Below are positions 1 to 9,584 of a stretch of 64,000 nt of DNA, one piece after another; positions within the stretch are counted from its first letter, which is position 1, and the number at the start of each line of letters is the position of its first letter. The notes under the pieces are model-generated. The model did no database searches. It saw nothing but the letters and a program-made list of their open reading frames with translations, and was not told the origin of the DNA. The position numbers were made by a program, and so were the translations under genes. The DNA lies in contig NZ_JBFOHP010000002.1 in the NCBI RefSeq assembly GCF_040907265.1, forward strand, positions 7,626,001 through 7,690,000, written 5' to 3'. This stretch comes from Streptomyces sclerotialus (GTDB lineage: Bacteria > Actinomycetota > Actinomycetes > Streptomycetales > Streptomycetaceae).

Positions 1-241
1 TCACGACCGTGTCGGCCCGGCGGAGCGCCGCGGCGTCGGACGTGGCGCTGAAGCCCGCCGCGCGCATGGCGGCGACGTCCCCGTCCCGCACCCCGCCGAC
101 GTGCGAACGCCCTCCGTTGAGGCCGGTGACCACGGCGTCGGAGACGTCGTACCCGAGGGTGGTCAGCCCCGCGGCGCACGCGGCACGCGCGAGCGGCAGC
201 CCGACGTGCCCCAGTCCGATCACGGCGAGATCGGCAGTCAT
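1..241 (-). CDS. Nucleotide-sugar dehydrogenase, N-terminal part (cut by window edge)
   Basis: Only the first 80 residues are inside the window. They begin with a Rossmann dinucleotide-binding motif, GLGHVGLPLA, followed by the YDVSD and LNGG region typical of UDP-glucose/GDP-mannose dehydrogenases. These enzymes oxidise the C6 hydroxyl of a nucleotide sugar to a uronate with NAD, for cell-surface polysaccharides or glycosylated metabolites. The ATG at 241 is the likely start because the binding fold starts almost immediately after it. The substrate cannot be told from this fragment. Confidence 0.8.
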   Translation of the reverse strand, partial: MTADLAVIGLGHVGLPLARAACAAGLTTLGYDVSDAVVTGLNGGRSHVGGVRDGDVAAMRAAGFSATSDAAALRRADTVV

Positions 242-277
242 CAGTCTTCCCCCTGTTCGCGACGGCTGTTCGGCGGG

Positions 278-583
278 TCAGACGGAGAAACTCCCGGTGC
301 CCGCCGCGAGATGCGAGCCGAATCCCGGCTGTACGGTGAAACTCGGTGTCATGCAGAAGGGGTCCGCGTACACCTGGACGGGTGCGTCGGTGCGATTGAC
401 CAGTACGTGGGAGTCGAGCGGCAATTTGATGCAGCCGGCCGGATTTTCGTAGGTGGTCGTCGGACTGACTTCGGTCTGGAAAACGATGACCTCGCCCTGG
501 GCCGCGGCCGCCGGAGCTGCTGTCACCGCCGTCGTGAGAAGTGCAGCGGCGAGGAGGGTGAGAACGGAACCGGCTCGGCGCAT
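278..583 (-). CDS. Small secreted protein of unknown function
   Basis: A 101-residue protein with a clear Sec-type signal peptide: MRR start, a hydrophobic alanine/leucine stretch, and a likely cut after the APAAAA region near residue 28. The mature part is about 73 residues, has two cysteines that could form a disulfide, and looks beta-rich. I do not recognise a family. It sits upstream of the sugar dehydrogenase on the same strand with a 36-bp gap, so the two may be cotranscribed. The signal peptide supports it as a real gene despite its size. Confidence 0.65.
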   Translation of the reverse strand: MRRAGSVLTLLAAALLTTAVTAAPAAAAQGEVIVFQTEVSPTTTYENPAGCIKLPLDSHVLVNRTDAPVQVYADPFCMTPSFTVQPGFGSHLAAGTGSFSV

Positions 584-712
584 ATGCCTTTCCTTTCACG
601 GAGAACAATCACCGTCGGAATCCTGCCCCTGCGCCGTCCGGCGTAATATTCACCCGTCAAGGTGCACCCGATTCAGCGACAATATGCAGATCCGGTGACA
701 TGAGGCGATCGT

Positions 713-1612
713 ATGACCGGAGTCTCCCGGGCGGATATATTCACCGCCATGGACGAACTGGCCCTGCTCGCACGCTCCGACGGCCCCGTGACGCGTGGCC
801 GTCTCCGCCGTGACCTGACCGCCCTCGGCCTCACCGACGGCGATCTCGTCATGTTCCACACCCGGCTGTCCGCACTCGGTTACGTCGCGGGCGGACCCGG
901 GACGGTCATCGGCGCCCTCGCCGATGTCGTGGGGGAGCGCGGCACCTTGATGGTCACCTGCGGCTGGAACGACGCCCCGCCCTACGACTTCACCGACTGG
1001 CCGCAGGCCTGGCAGGACGCGCTGCGTGCCGAACACCCCGCGTACGACCCCGACCTCAGCGAGGCGGACCACTCCTTCGGACGGCTGCCGGAGGCCCTGC
1101 GCCGCCGGCCGGGAGCCGTCCGCAGCCGGCACCCCGACGCGAGCTTCGCCGCACTCGGCGCGGCGGCGACGGAACTGATGGCCGACCACCCGTGGGACGA
1201 CCCGCACGGCCCCGGCAGTCCGCTGGCCCGGCTGGTCGCCATGGGCGGCCGGGTCCTGCTCCTGGGCGCGCCGCTGGACTCCCTCACGCTGCTGCACCAC
1301 GCCGAGGCGCTCGCCGACGCGCCGGGCAAGCGGTTCGTGGACTACGAACAGCCGGTCATGGTGGACGGCGAGCGGGTCTGGCGGCGCTTCCACGACATCG
1401 ACTCGGAGGACGGGGCCTTCGACTACTCCGCGGTCGTCCCCGAGGGGCAGTGGCCGTTCGAGGTCATCGCCCGGGACATGATCGCCGCGGGGCTCGGCAG
1501 CCACGGGCTGGTCGGCGCGGCCGAGAGCCATCTCTTCGAGGCCGGGGACGTCGTCGAGTTCGGCGTCGCGTGGATCGAGCGGAAGCTGCGCCCGGCAGCG
1601 CCGGACTCCTGA
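713..1612 (+). CDS. AAC(3)-family aminoglycoside N-acetyltransferase-like protein
   Basis: A 299-residue protein of the AAC(3)/YokD family, which transfers acetyl from acetyl-CoA to an amino group such as N3 of aminoglycosides. Family marks include LSALGYVAGGPGTVI near residue 50, HPWDDPHGPGSPLARL near residue 160, and LLLGAPLDSLTLLHHAE near residue 185, which carries the catalytic-region histidines. The ATG at 713 has a GAGG about 7 bases upstream; a second ATG at 749 is a shorter alternative. No aminoglycoside pathway is nearby, so the true acceptor may be something else. It converges on the ctaD-linked gene. Confidence 0.88.
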   Translation: MTGVSRADIFTAMDELALLARSDGPVTRGRLRRDLTALGLTDGDLVMFHTRLSALGYVAGGPGTVIGALADVVGERGTLMVTCGWNDAPPYDFTDWPQAWQDALRAEHPAYDPDLSEADHSFGRLPEALRRRPGAVRSRHPDASFAALGAAATELMADHPWDDPHGPGSPLARLVAMGGRVLLLGAPLDSLTLLHHAEALADAPGKRFVDYEQPVMVDGERVWRRFHDIDSEDGAFDYSAVVPEGQWPFEVIARDMIAAGLGSHGLVGAAESHLFEAGDVVEFGVAWIERKLRPAAPDS

Positions 1613-1619
1613 GCGCCTC

Positions 1620-1988
1620 TCACCGGCCGGTGGCCGGCAGACCGGCCGCCACGCAGCCGAACAGCACGCAGGCGGACAGCGTGACCGCCACCGATACGCA
1701 CACCAGCCGGTGACGCAGCTGCCGGTACCGCATCTCGTACTCCTCCCGCAGCTCCCCGCTCCGGTCGCGGACCCGTTCGAGGTAGCGGCGGGTCAGGACG
1801 ACGCGGTCGTCGGTGTACCGGGTGATCACCTCCTCGCGCTGGGCGGTGGTCAGCCAGGGCATCCCGTCGGCGAACACCGCTGCCTCGCTCCTGGCCCGCT
1901 CGGCCTCCGTCCAGCACAGCAGGTAGCCCTCCAGCCGGTCGAGGCCCGCCTCGGCCGCGCGCTCGTCCGGGCCGTGCTTCGGCGTCAC
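1620..1988 (-). CDS. Small C-terminally anchored membrane protein coupled to ctaD
   Basis: A 122-residue protein read from a GTG whose bases overlap the ctaD stop codon (GTGA, 4 bp), so it is almost certainly translated by coupling with the oxidase subunit. The first 85 or so residues are charged and look helical; the C-terminus (about residues 92-118) is one hydrophobic segment followed by a short tail. I recognise no family. Position suggests an accessory or assembly role for this cytochrome oxidase subunit, which is inference only. Confidence 0.6.
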   Translation of the reverse strand: MTPKHGPDERAAEAGLDRLEGYLLCWTEAERARSEAAVFADGMPWLTTAQREEVITRYTDDRVVLTRRYLERVRDRSGELREEYEMRYRQLRHRLVCVSVAVTLSACVLFGCVAAGLPATGR

Positions 1989-3715
1989 TTCTTCTTCCCG
2001 CCGCGCAGCGAGGTGTCCGGGTCCTCGTCGATCATGTCCCGGCGCCCGGTGGCCTCCGCCTCGTCCAGCATGGCGACATCGGGGTGGTGCAGGTCGAAGG
2101 CGGGGGATTCGGAGCGGACCCGGGGCAGCGTGCAGAAGTTGTGCCGGGGCGGCGGGCAGGACGTCGCCCACTCCAGGGAGCGGCCGAAGCCCCAGGGGTC
2201 GTCGACGGTGATTCTCGGCGCGTACTTGGCGGTCTTCCAGACGTTGTAGAGGAACGGCAGCGTGGAGATGCCGAGCAGCAGCGCGCCGATGGAGGAGACC
2301 GTGTTGAGCACGGTGAAGCCGTCGGCCGAGAGGTAGTCGGCGTAGCGGCGGGGCATGCCTTCGGCGCCCAGCCAGTGCTGGACGAGGAAGGTGGTGTGGA
2401 AGCCCACGAAGAGCGTCCAGAAGTGGATCTTCCCCAGCCGCTCGTCCAGCATCGTGCCGGTGAACTTGGGCCACCAGTAGTGGAACCCGCCGAACATCGC
2501 GAAGACGACCGTGCCGAACACCACGTAGTGGAAGTGCGCGACGACGAAGTAGCTGTCACTCACGTGGAAGTCCATCGGTGGCGAGGCGAGGATGACGCCG
2601 GTCAGCCCGCCGAACAGGAAGGTGACGAGGAAGCCCAGCGACCAGAGCATGGGGGTCTCGATCGACAGGGAGCCGCGCCACATCGTGCCGATCCAGTTGA
2701 AGAACTTCACCCCGGTCGGCACCGCGATCAGGAACGACATGAACGAGAAGAACGGCAGCAGGACGGCGCCGGTGACGAACATGTGGTGCGCCCAGACGGT
2801 GATCGACAGGCCGGTGATCGAGATGGTGGCAGCGACCAGGCCGACGTACCCGAAGATGGGCTTGCGGGCGAACACCGGGATGATCTCGCTGATCACGCCG
2901 AAGAACGGCAGCGCGATGATGTAGACCTCGGGGTGTCCGAAGAACCAGAAAAGATGCTGGTAGAGCAGGGCGCCGCCGTTGGCCGGGTCGTAGATGTGGG
3001 CTCCGAACTTCCGGTCGGCGGCCAGGGCCAGCAGGGTGGCGGCGAGCACGGGGAAGGCCAGCAGCACCAGGACGCTGGTGAGCAGCACGTTCCAGGTGAA
3101 GATCGGCATCCGGAACATCGTCATGCCGGGCATGCGCATGCAGATGATGGTGGTGATGAAGTTGACGGCCCCCAGGATGGTGCCGAACCCGGAGAGCGCC
3201 AGACCCATCACCCACATGTCCCCGCCGACGCCGGGAGTACGGGTGGCGTCGGACAGCGGCGTGTAGGCGAACCAGCCGAAGTCGGCCGCGCCGTTCGGCG
3301 TCAGGAACGAGCCCACCGCGATCAGGGAACCGAAGAGGAAGAGCCAGTAGGACAGCATGTTCAGCCGCGGGAAGGCGACGTCCGGCGAGCCGATCTGCAA
3401 CGGCATGATGGCATTGGCGAAGCCGGAGAACAGCGGCGTGGCGAACATCAGCATCATGATGGTGCCGTGCATGGTGAACGCCTGGTTGAACTGCTCGTTG
3501 GAGAGGATCTGCAACCCCGGGCGGGCCAGCTCGGCCCGCATGGACAGCGCCAGCAGCCCGCCGATCATGAAGAAGACGAAGGCCGTCACCATATAGAGGG
3601 AACCGATTTTCTTGTGGTCCGTGGTCGTCAGCCACGTCACCACCACCGCGCCTCTTGTCCGGCGGGGGTGCTCCCGGACCATCACCTGGTCCGGACGTTC
3701 GGTCTGCGTCCCCAC
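1985..3715 (-). CDS. ctaD: Cytochrome c oxidase subunit I (aa3 type)
   Basis: A 576-residue haem-copper oxidase subunit I, the catalytic core that reduces O2 and pumps protons in the plasma membrane. It has about twelve hydrophobic segments. Visible motifs are the haem a ligand region FTMHGTIMM, the CuB/Tyr cross-link region [17 protein letters not shown] with two CuB histidines, and VVAHFHYVV with the haem ligands. The GTG at 3715 has GGGAG about 7 bases upstream and gives the usual family length. No subunit II or III gene is adjacent, so this looks like an extra, stand-alone ctaD copy. It follows the GAF-ANTAR gene on the same strand. Confidence 0.95.
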   Translation of the reverse strand: MGTQTERPDQVMVREHPRRTRGAVVVTWLTTTDHKKIGSLYMVTAFVFFMIGGLLALSMRAELARPGLQILSNEQFNQAFTMHGTIMMLMFATPLFSGFANAIMPLQIGSPDVAFPRLNMLSYWLFLFGSLIAVGSFLTPNGAADFGWFAYTPLSDATRTPGVGGDMWVMGLALSGFGTILGAVNFITTIICMRMPGMTMFRMPIFTWNVLLTSVLVLLAFPVLAATLLALAADRKFGAHIYDPANGGALLYQHLFWFFGHPEVYIIALPFFGVISEIIPVFARKPIFGYVGLVAATISITGLSITVWAHHMFVTGAVLLPFFSFMSFLIAVPTGVKFFNWIGTMWRGSLSIETPMLWSLGFLVTFLFGGLTGVILASPPMDFHVSDSYFVVAHFHYVVFGTVVFAMFGGFHYWWPKFTGTMLDERLGKIHFWTLFVGFHTTFLVQHWLGAEGMPRRYADYLSADGFTVLNTVSSIGALLLGISTLPFLYNVWKTAKYAPRITVDDPWGFGRSLEWATSCPPPRHNFCTLPRVRSESPAFDLHHPDVAMLDEAEATGRRDMIDEDPDTSLRGGKKK

Positions 3716-3822
3716 GACGCCACTCCCTTTCCGCTTCCCGTTCGGTACAGCCGGTATACGGCACCGTGCGGAAGCGGCCGGGGCATTGCGCCGTCCGTGG
3801 GAGGGGGAGGCCCCGCGACCGG

Positions 3823-4536
3823 TCAAGTGTCGGGGACGAGCGCCTGCTCGAGGACGTCCCGGGCCACCTCCCGGAGGCGCCGGCTGTGGCGGCGGGCGTG
3901 ACCGCGCATCGCCTCGAAGGCCTCCTCCACGCTCACCCCCATGCGATGGGCGAGGAACCCCTTGGCCTGTTCGATGACGACACGGCTCTGGAGGGCGGTA
4001 CGCAGCTGTTCGTTGACCTTGCGGTAGTTGGCCAGCGTCTCCTGGTGCGCCAGGGCGATGGCCACCACGCGCGCCAGGGCCTCCCCCAGCCGCATGTCCG
4101 TCTCGGGCACGGGCGCGGAGCCGGTACGGAGCAGCAGCAGACTGCCGGTGGCCCGGTCCCGTCGCAGCAGCGGCACCGCGCCGGCGAAGCGGTACCCCGC
4201 CGTGCGGGCCTCCCCGGTGAAATGGGGCCAGCGCACACCGGTGCCCAGGAGGTCCACCGGGACGACCGAGGAGGCGGTGCGGTGGCTCTCCCGCGCCGGC
4301 CCTTCCAGCGGCGCGGTGGCCAGCAGACCGGCGAGGGCCGGATCGGTTCCGCTCGCGGCGACCGGCACGAGCTTCTCGCCGGGTGGCGCGCACAGCACGG
4401 CGGCGGCCGAGACGTCCAGCAGCTCTACGCACCGGTTGGCGAACCGCCGCAGGTACCCGGTCCGGTCGAATTCCTCGCCCGGGCAGGCGTCGGTCAGGTC
4501 CACGAAGACGTCGGCCAGTAGCTGTTCGCGACCCAT
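3823..4536 (-). CDS. GAF and ANTAR domain RNA-binding regulator
   Basis: A 237-residue cytoplasmic protein with a GAF-type sensor domain (about residues 15-160) and a C-terminal ANTAR domain (about 175-235) containing [20 protein letters not shown] and the following helices. ANTAR proteins bind paired RNA hairpins and antagonise transcription termination; the GAF domain likely senses a small ligand or redox state. The ATG at 4536 has AAGGA five bases upstream; the ATG at 4542 is too close to it. It lies 107 bp upstream of ctaD in the same direction, which may mean respiratory genes are its target. Confidence 0.88.
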   Translation of the reverse strand: MGREQLLADVFVDLTDACPGEEFDRTGYLRRFANRCVELLDVSAAAVLCAPPGEKLVPVAASGTDPALAGLLATAPLEGPARESHRTASSVVPVDLLGTGVRWPHFTGEARTAGYRFAGAVPLLRRDRATGSLLLLRTGSAPVPETDMRLGEALARVVAIALAHQETLANYRKVNEQLRTALQSRVVIEQAKGFLAHRMGVSVEEAFEAMRGHARRHSRRLREVARDVLEQALVPDT

Positions 4537-4905
4537 GATCATCCTTACGGACGTGAAGAGAGCGGGAAAGGGCCATCCGACCGGCATGGATGGTGGCGCA
4601 CGTGGTCGGCTCCTGTGCCTCCTCCGGCAATACCGCGCACCGTGCGCACCGCAACGTGGCGGCTCCCTGTCAGGATCGCGTACCCGCCCCGCGCCATGAC
4701 TATGACTCGGACACGTACGCCGCCGCCGGCACCGTCCGGGTCCGGAACGACCCCTCCCACACCCCCCGTCAGCGGCGGTCCGCGGCCGCTCCCGGACCAG
4801 CCGGGTTGCCGACGGGGCATGCCCCGCGGCCCTGTGCGCCTGTCGTGGTCGGCCAAACGGCGGGCCCGTGAAGATGGCTCGGACGCCCCGCGTACCCGGC
4901 AACGG
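4537..4905. other. Gene-free stretch between P450 and GAF-ANTAR genes
   Basis: I find no convincing gene here. Open frames exist on both strands but have arginine/proline/glycine-rich composition without motifs. It should hold the end of the P450 transcript and the promoter of the GAF-ANTAR gene; no clear hairpin or -10/-35 pair could be picked out by eye. Confidence 0.5.
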
Positions 4906-6144
4906 TCACGAGACACCGCCGGGCCGGAGGAACACGGGCAGCTCCCGGTGGCCGTTGCTGATGAAGGATGCCTGGGGCCGCAGCTCGTGCGGCGGGACGG
5001 CGAAAGCCATGTCGGGGAAGCGCGCGAAGAGCCCGCTCAGCGCGGTCTCGGCCTCCAGCCGGGCGAGGGGCGCGCCCAGGCAGAAGTGGACCCCGTGCCC
5101 GAAGGCCAGGTGCTCGGTGCTCGGGCGGGCGAGGTCGAACTCCCCGGCGGTGGGGCCGTGCAGGGCGGGATGGCGGCCGGCCGCCGCGTACGAGGCGAGG
5201 ATCGCCTCACCCGCCTTGATGGTCTGCCCCGTCGGGAGGGGGATGTCCTCGGTGGCGTAGCGCATCGGCAGCTGGGCGACCGGGGCCTCCCAGCGGAGCG
5301 TCTCCTCGACCACGGTCTGCCAGCCCACCCGCCCGGCCCGTACGGCGGCGAGCTGGTCGGGGTGGCTGAGCAGCGCGGTGATGGCCTGGTCGAGGAGGTT
5401 GACGGTGGTCTCGTAACCCGCGCTGATGACGAGCAGCAGCGTGTCGAGCAGCTCCCGTTCGCTGAGGCGGGAGCCGTCGCCCTCGACGTCGCGGGAGGCG
5501 ATCAGCGTCGAGGTGAGGTCGTCGGCGGGCTCCGCCCGCTTGGCGGCGACGAGGCCGGCCAGCAGGCCGTACAGCTTCTCGGTGTTGGCCGTGGCCTCCT
5601 CCGGGGTGAGGTTGGTGGAGAAGACCGCGTCGACGACGTCCCGGAAGGAGCCGAGCGTGTCCTCGGGCAGCCCCATGAGATGGCCGATGACCTGGATGGG
5701 CAGCGGGTAGGCGAAGCGTGCGCGCAGGTCCGCCGGTGTGCCGGGCGGCGTGGTGGCGAGCTCGTCGAGCAGCCCGTCCGTCACCTCCTGGATGCGTGCG
5801 CGCAGCGCCTGTATGCGACGCGCGGTGAAGGCCGGGCCGACCAGGCGGCGCAGCCGGCGGTGGTCGGCGCCGTACGCGGTGAACATGTTCTCCACGGCCA
5901 CCCACAGGGCCAGCGGCCACTTGCCGACGATCTCGTCGGGGAAGAGCGGCCAGTGCCGGCGGGCGTCCTTGGACACCCGCGAGTCGGTCAGCAGCCGCTT
6001 GAGCAGTGCGGGGTCGGTGACCGCCCAGGCCGGTACGCCGAGGACGTCCACGCGTGCGACGGGGCCGCGGGCGCGTAACGCGGCGTCCTCGGCGTGGCGG
6101 TCGCGCCCGGTGCCGTCCAGAACGAGTATCTGCTGGTCGTCCAT
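4906..6144 (-). CDS. Cytochrome P450 (bacterial class I type) with TTA codon
   Basis: A 412-residue soluble P450 monooxygenase. Motifs seen: the I-helix [13 protein letters not shown] (oxygen activation; the usual acidic residue before ETT is Tyr-Glu here), the ExxR pair in EETLRWE, and the haem-binding loop [15 protein letters not shown] with the cysteine ligand. The ATG at 6144 has AGGAGA 8 bases upstream. Codon 23 (6078-6076) is TTA, the rare leucine codon read by the bldA tRNA, so translation is probably tied to development. The two-component genes lie upstream on the same strand. Substrate unknown. Confidence 0.93.
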   Translation of the reverse strand: MDDQQILVLDGTGRDRHAEDAALRARGPVARVDVLGVPAWAVTDPALLKRLLTDSRVSKDARRHWPLFPDEIVGKWPLALWVAVENMFTAYGADHRRLRRLVGPAFTARRIQALRARIQEVTDGLLDELATTPPGTPADLRARFAYPLPIQVIGHLMGLPEDTLGSFRDVVDAVFSTNLTPEEATANTEKLYGLLAGLVAAKRAEPADDLTSTLIASRDVEGDGSRLSERELLDTLLLVISAGYETTVNLLDQAITALLSHPDQLAAVRAGRVGWQTVVEETLRWEAPVAQLPMRYATEDIPLPTGQTIKAGEAILASYAAAGRHPALHGPTAGEFDLARPSTEHLAFGHGVHFCLGAPLARLEAETALSGLFARFPDMAFAVPPHELRPQASFISNGHRELPVFLRPGGVS

Positions 6145-6214
6145 GCGGTTCTCTCCTTTGTTCAGGTACCAGGACCGGGCGGTGGCGTTCCCTGCGGAAC
6201 GCCGCCCCGCACGC

Positions 6215-7777
6215 TCACTTCTCCTTACCCACCACCGACTTGCCGGCCAGCCTGCCGCGTGCGTAGCAGAGCCGGTACGCGTCGGAAGCCAGCACCGCCG
6301 TGCTGTAGTAGACGCACCGCTGGCCGCGGGGCGTGGGCGGCGCGTCGTCCGGTGGCCCGTCCCGGGTGAAGACCGGCAGCCGGTCCGCCACGGCCTGCTG
6401 GCCGTCACCCACTCGCAGCCGGTCGTACGCCGCGCGGTCCAGTACCGAGAAGGACGAGCTGGCCAGGCTGACCGGGATCATGAGGAGGAAGATGCCGGCC
6501 AGGACCGCCAGTGGCGCCACGACCGTCTGCGCCAGCCGCCGCCGTACCCGCAGCCGGGCACGCGCCAACTCCCGCGCCGAGGTGGTGAGGTGTGCCCCGG
6601 CGCCGGCACTGCGCGGCGCCGTCCCCGCGACGGCCGGCAGTTCGGCCGCGACCTCGAAGCCGCCCTCGGGCGTCGGCCCCGCGCGCAGCGTGCCGCCCGC
6701 CAGCCGGACCCGCTCGTCCAGCCCCACCAGCCCGGCGCCGCCCGAAGCCGCACCGGGCAGCGGCGCGCCGGCCGGGGCGTTGGCCACCGTGACGGACACG
6801 GTGCCGGCCGTGCGGTCGATGCGTACGTGCGTGGCGGCGCCCGGTGCGTGCTTGGCCGCGTTCGTCAGCGACTCCTGGACCACACGGTGCACGGCGAGCC
6901 CCACCATGGGCGGCAGACCGGCCGGGTCCCCGGTGCGCTCCAGGCGGATGTCGACCCCGGCGGCCCTGGCCCGTTCCACCAGCGCTTCGACGGACTCCTC
7001 GGCCGGGACGACGGGCGCCCCCTCGTCGTCGGCCCGCAGCACGCCGATGATCTCCCGCAGCTTCTCGGTGGCGGCACCCGCCGCCGCCCGCAGCTCGCCG
7101 ACGGCCGCCTGCTGCCGGTCGTCGAGCGAGGGGTCGACCTCGAGGGCGCCCGCGCGCACGGCGATCAGCGTCAGTTCGTGGCCGAGCGAGTCGTGCATGT
7201 CCCCGGCGATCCGGGCCCGCTCACGCATGCGCGCACGGTCGGCGACCGCCTGCTGCTCGCGCTCCATCCGGTCGGCCAGCCGCCAGCCGCTGCCGACCAG
7301 TTCGGCGTACTGCCGCCGGAGCCGGCCGAGCAGCCACGGCAGCATCGCGGTGCCGAGCAGGGTGAGCAGCAGCGTCGGCCAGCCCCACGGGTCGCGGCCG
7401 ATGACGGTGCACAGCGGCAGCCCGGCCACCGCGACCGCGGCGAAGAACCACAGCGCCGGACGGAGCTCCGCCGTACGCCGTCCGGCCAGGAAGGCGAAGG
7501 CCGCGAGCGCGGGCCAGTACAGCGGGCTGAGCAGCTCCACGCTGTGCGCGAGGCCCAGCACCACCGGCACGCCGAGCCCGGCCAGCGGCCGGCGGCGGCC
7601 GAGCGGTACGGCCACGGCGAGCAGCGGTACCGAGGCGATCGCTACGCACAGTGGTTGCCCGAGGGGGAACACGAAGACAGCCACGGCCGGCGGGGTGGTC
7701 ACCACCAGCCACAGCAGAAGATCGTAGAGACGGGGAAGCCGGCCGTGCGCGCCCCGCACGCGAGCGAACCTTGTCAT
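6215..7777 (-). CDS. Sensor histidine kinase of the NarL/DesK type with extra C-terminal region
   Basis: A 520-residue membrane kinase. About six N-terminal hydrophobic segments (residues 20-165) lead into a HisKA_3 dimerisation region with the phospho-accepting His in DMHDSLGHE near residue 203, then a HATPase domain with NAAKHA and GLVGLDERV near 285-340. Unusually the protein continues after the ATPase domain with another membrane segment ([18 protein letters not shown] region) and an about 90-residue tail containing cysteines, probably outside the membrane. It lies 18 bp downstream of its response regulator, so the two form one operon. Confidence 0.9.
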   Translation of the reverse strand: MTRFARVRGAHGRLPRLYDLLLWLVVTTPPAVAVFVFPLGQPLCVAIASVPLLAVAVPLGRRRPLAGLGVPVVLGLAHSVELLSPLYWPALAAFAFLAGRRTAELRPALWFFAAVAVAGLPLCTVIGRDPWGWPTLLLTLLGTAMLPWLLGRLRRQYAELVGSGWRLADRMEREQQAVADRARMRERARIAGDMHDSLGHELTLIAVRAGALEVDPSLDDRQQAAVGELRAAAGAATEKLREIIGVLRADDEGAPVVPAEESVEALVERARAAGVDIRLERTGDPAGLPPMVGLAVHRVVQESLTNAAKHAPGAATHVRIDRTAGTVSVTVANAPAGAPLPGAASGGAGLVGLDERVRLAGGTLRAGPTPEGGFEVAAELPAVAGTAPRSAGAGAHLTTSARELARARLRVRRRLAQTVVAPLAVLAGIFLLMIPVSLASSSFSVLDRAAYDRLRVGDGQQAVADRLPVFTRDGPPDDAPPTPRGQRCVYYSTAVLASDAYRLCYARGRLAGKSVVGKEK

Positions 7778-7795
7778 GGGTCCGGTGCCGCCCGC

Positions 7796-8452
7796 TCAGT
7801 GCTCGTGCACGAGCCCGGCCTCGTACGCCAGGATCGCGGCCTGCACGCGGTTCTTGACGTCGAGCCGGGTGAGGATCTGGCTGACGTAGGCCTTCACCGT
7901 GCCCTCGACGACGTGCAGGCGGCCGGCGATCTCGGCGTTCGACAGCCCGGCACCGACCAGGGCCAGTACCTCCCGCTCGCGGCCGGTCAGTCCCTCGATC
8001 CGGGCCTGCGCGCCGGCCTGCTTGCCGAGCCGGCCGGAGCCGAACCGGCTGATCACCCGGCGCGCAACGGCGGGGGAGAGGCAGGCGCCGCCCTCCGCGA
8101 CCGCGTGGACACCGGCGATCAGCTCACGCGGGTCGCCGGACTTCAGCAGGAAGCCGGCGGCGCCGGAGGCGAGCGCGTCCGCGATGTACTCGTCCTCGGA
8201 GAACGTGGTCAGCATGACCACCGCTGTCCCCGGCGCCACCCGCTGCAGTTCGGCGGCGGCCTGCAGGCCGTCCAGGCGCGGCATCCGGATGTCGACCAGG
8301 CACAGGTCGGGGCGGTGCTGCAGGGTGAGCGCGACGGCCTCGTGCCCGTCGGACGCCTCCGCGACGACCTCGATGTCCTCCGCAGCGCCGAGGATCGCCC
8401 GGATACCGGCCCGGATCATCGCCTCGTCGTCCGCCAGCAGCACTCGAATCAT
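7796..8452 (-). CDS. NarL/FixJ-type response regulator
   Basis: A 218-residue transcription regulator: receiver domain (residues 1-120) with acidic DDE pocket, phospho-acceptor Asp in CLVDIRMP, and conserved Lys in FLLKSGDP; then a LuxR-type helix-turn-helix (about 150-210) with LTGREREVL and NAEIAGRLHVVEGTVKAYV. The ATG at 8452 follows a GGGGGAG ribosome site. It precedes the histidine kinase gene and is divergent from ddaH across 233 bp, which should contain both promoters. Likely targets are its own operon or neighbouring transport genes. Confidence 0.93.
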   Translation of the reverse strand: MIRVLLADDEAMIRAGIRAILGAAEDIEVVAEASDGHEAVALTLQHRPDLCLVDIRMPRLDGLQAAAELQRVAPGTAVVMLTTFSEDEYIADALASGAAGFLLKSGDPRELIAGVHAVAEGGACLSPAVARRVISRFGSGRLGKQAGAQARIEGLTGREREVLALVGAGLSNAEIAGRLHVVEGTVKAYVSQILTRLDVKNRVQAAILAYEAGLVHEH

Positions 8453-8685
8453 GATCTCCCCCTCGGTCGGGGCACACGCTACCGCCTGACCGGCCGGAAG
8501 GGGCCTGACGAAAGTGCTGTGCCCGCCCTGACGAAAGGGCCTGACCGGGCACGTGCGCACTCCGTAACGTCCCGTGCCGGACACGCGGCACCCCACCGGC
8601 ATCCCCGGTTCCCGCGCCCGTCACCCCGTGCACACCCCGCACACCGAGACTCCGAACCCGACAACCGGAAGAGGAACACGACGAC

Positions 8686-9519
8686 ATGCACCGCACCGGC
8701 TCCGTCCCGTCCCGCACCGCCGTTCCGCGCCGTCTTCTGATGTGCCCGCCGCGCCACTTCGACGTCACGTACTCGATCAACCCCTGGATGGAGCCGGCGA
8801 AGCCGGTCGACGGCGGGCTCGCCCTCGCCCAGTGGGAACGGCTGCGCGCCCTGTACCGGGAGCTGGGCCACACCGTGGAGGTCATCGAGCCCGCCGGCGG
8901 GCTGCCCGACATGGTCTTCGCGGCCAACGGCGCCACCGTCGTGGACGGCAAGGTGCTGGGTGCCCGCTTCCGGCACGAGGAGCGCACCGCCGAGGGCCCG
9001 CTGTACCTCTCCTGGCTGCGCGCGAACGGCTTCACCGAGACGTACTGGCCCGCGCACGTCAACGAGGGGGAGGGCGACTACCTGCTGGCGGGCCGCCGCC
9101 TCCTGGCCGGTACCGGCTTCCGCACCGACCCCCGCTCGCACGCCGAGGCCCAGGAGTTCTTCGGCGTGCCGGTCACCGGCCTGACGCTGGTCGACCCGCG
9201 CTTCTACCACCTGGACACCGCGCTGGCCGTGCTCTCCGACGACGAGATCATGTACTACCCCGAGGCGTTCACGCCGGGCAGCCGGGCCGTGCTGCGCGAG
9301 CTGTTCCCCGACGCGCTGCTCGCGACGGCCGAGGACGCGGAGGTGTTCGGCCTCAACGCGTTCTCCGACGGCCGCCATGTGCTGCTGCCGGAGCCGGCGA
9401 CCGGACTCGTCGCGGGACTGCGCGAGCGCGGGTTCGAGCCGATAGGCGTGGACCTCACCGAACTCCTCAAGGCCGGCGGCAGCGTGAAGTGCTGCACGCT
9501 GGAGCTGCGCGAGGGCTGA
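8686..9519 (+). CDS. ddaH: Dimethylarginine dimethylaminohydrolase (dimethylargininase)
   Basis: A 277-residue enzyme of the amidinotransferase/DDAH superfamily that hydrolyses methylated arginines to citrulline and methylamines. Marks are MCPPRHFDV and SINPWM near the N-terminus, [12 protein letters not shown] near residue 84, the FYHLDTAL segment with the catalytic His, and the C-terminal [11 protein letters not shown] carrying the nucleophilic Cys. A downstream in-frame start near 8740 (MCPPRH) is possible. The fit to Streptomyces DDAH length is good. It is followed by the PatB-type aminotransferase. Confidence 0.9.
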   Translation: MHRTGSVPSRTAVPRRLLMCPPRHFDVTYSINPWMEPAKPVDGGLALAQWERLRALYRELGHTVEVIEPAGGLPDMVFAANGATVVDGKVLGARFRHEERTAEGPLYLSWLRANGFTETYWPAHVNEGEGDYLLAGRRLLAGTGFRTDPRSHAEAQEFFGVPVTGLTLVDPRFYHLDTALAVLSDDEIMYYPEAFTPGSRAVLRELFPDALLATAEDAEVFGLNAFSDGRHVLLPEPATGLVAGLRERGFEPIGVDLTELLKAGGSVKCCTLELREG

Positions 9520-9584
9520 GCCGGCCGGCCCACCACCTCCCGCCCCATGGGGAAAATGCGACAAGCGGCCTATCTTTGGGGCGC

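Noticed and set aside
713..1612. Self-resistance gene for an aminoglycoside cluster
   Set aside because: No aminoglycoside biosynthesis genes are nearby and AAC(3)-like proteins are common chromosomal genes with other acceptors.
4545..4916. Minus-strand frame of 123 codons between the P450 and GAF-ANTAR genes
   Set aside because: It overlaps the P450 end, has Arg/Gly-rich composition and no recognisable pattern or ribosome site.
5738..8740. Very long plus-strand open frame across the P450 and two-component genes
   Set aside because: It is antisense to three well-recognised genes and its sequence is low-complexity, rich in Arg/Gly/Pro/Ala with no motifs, the usual effect of high GC at third codon positions.
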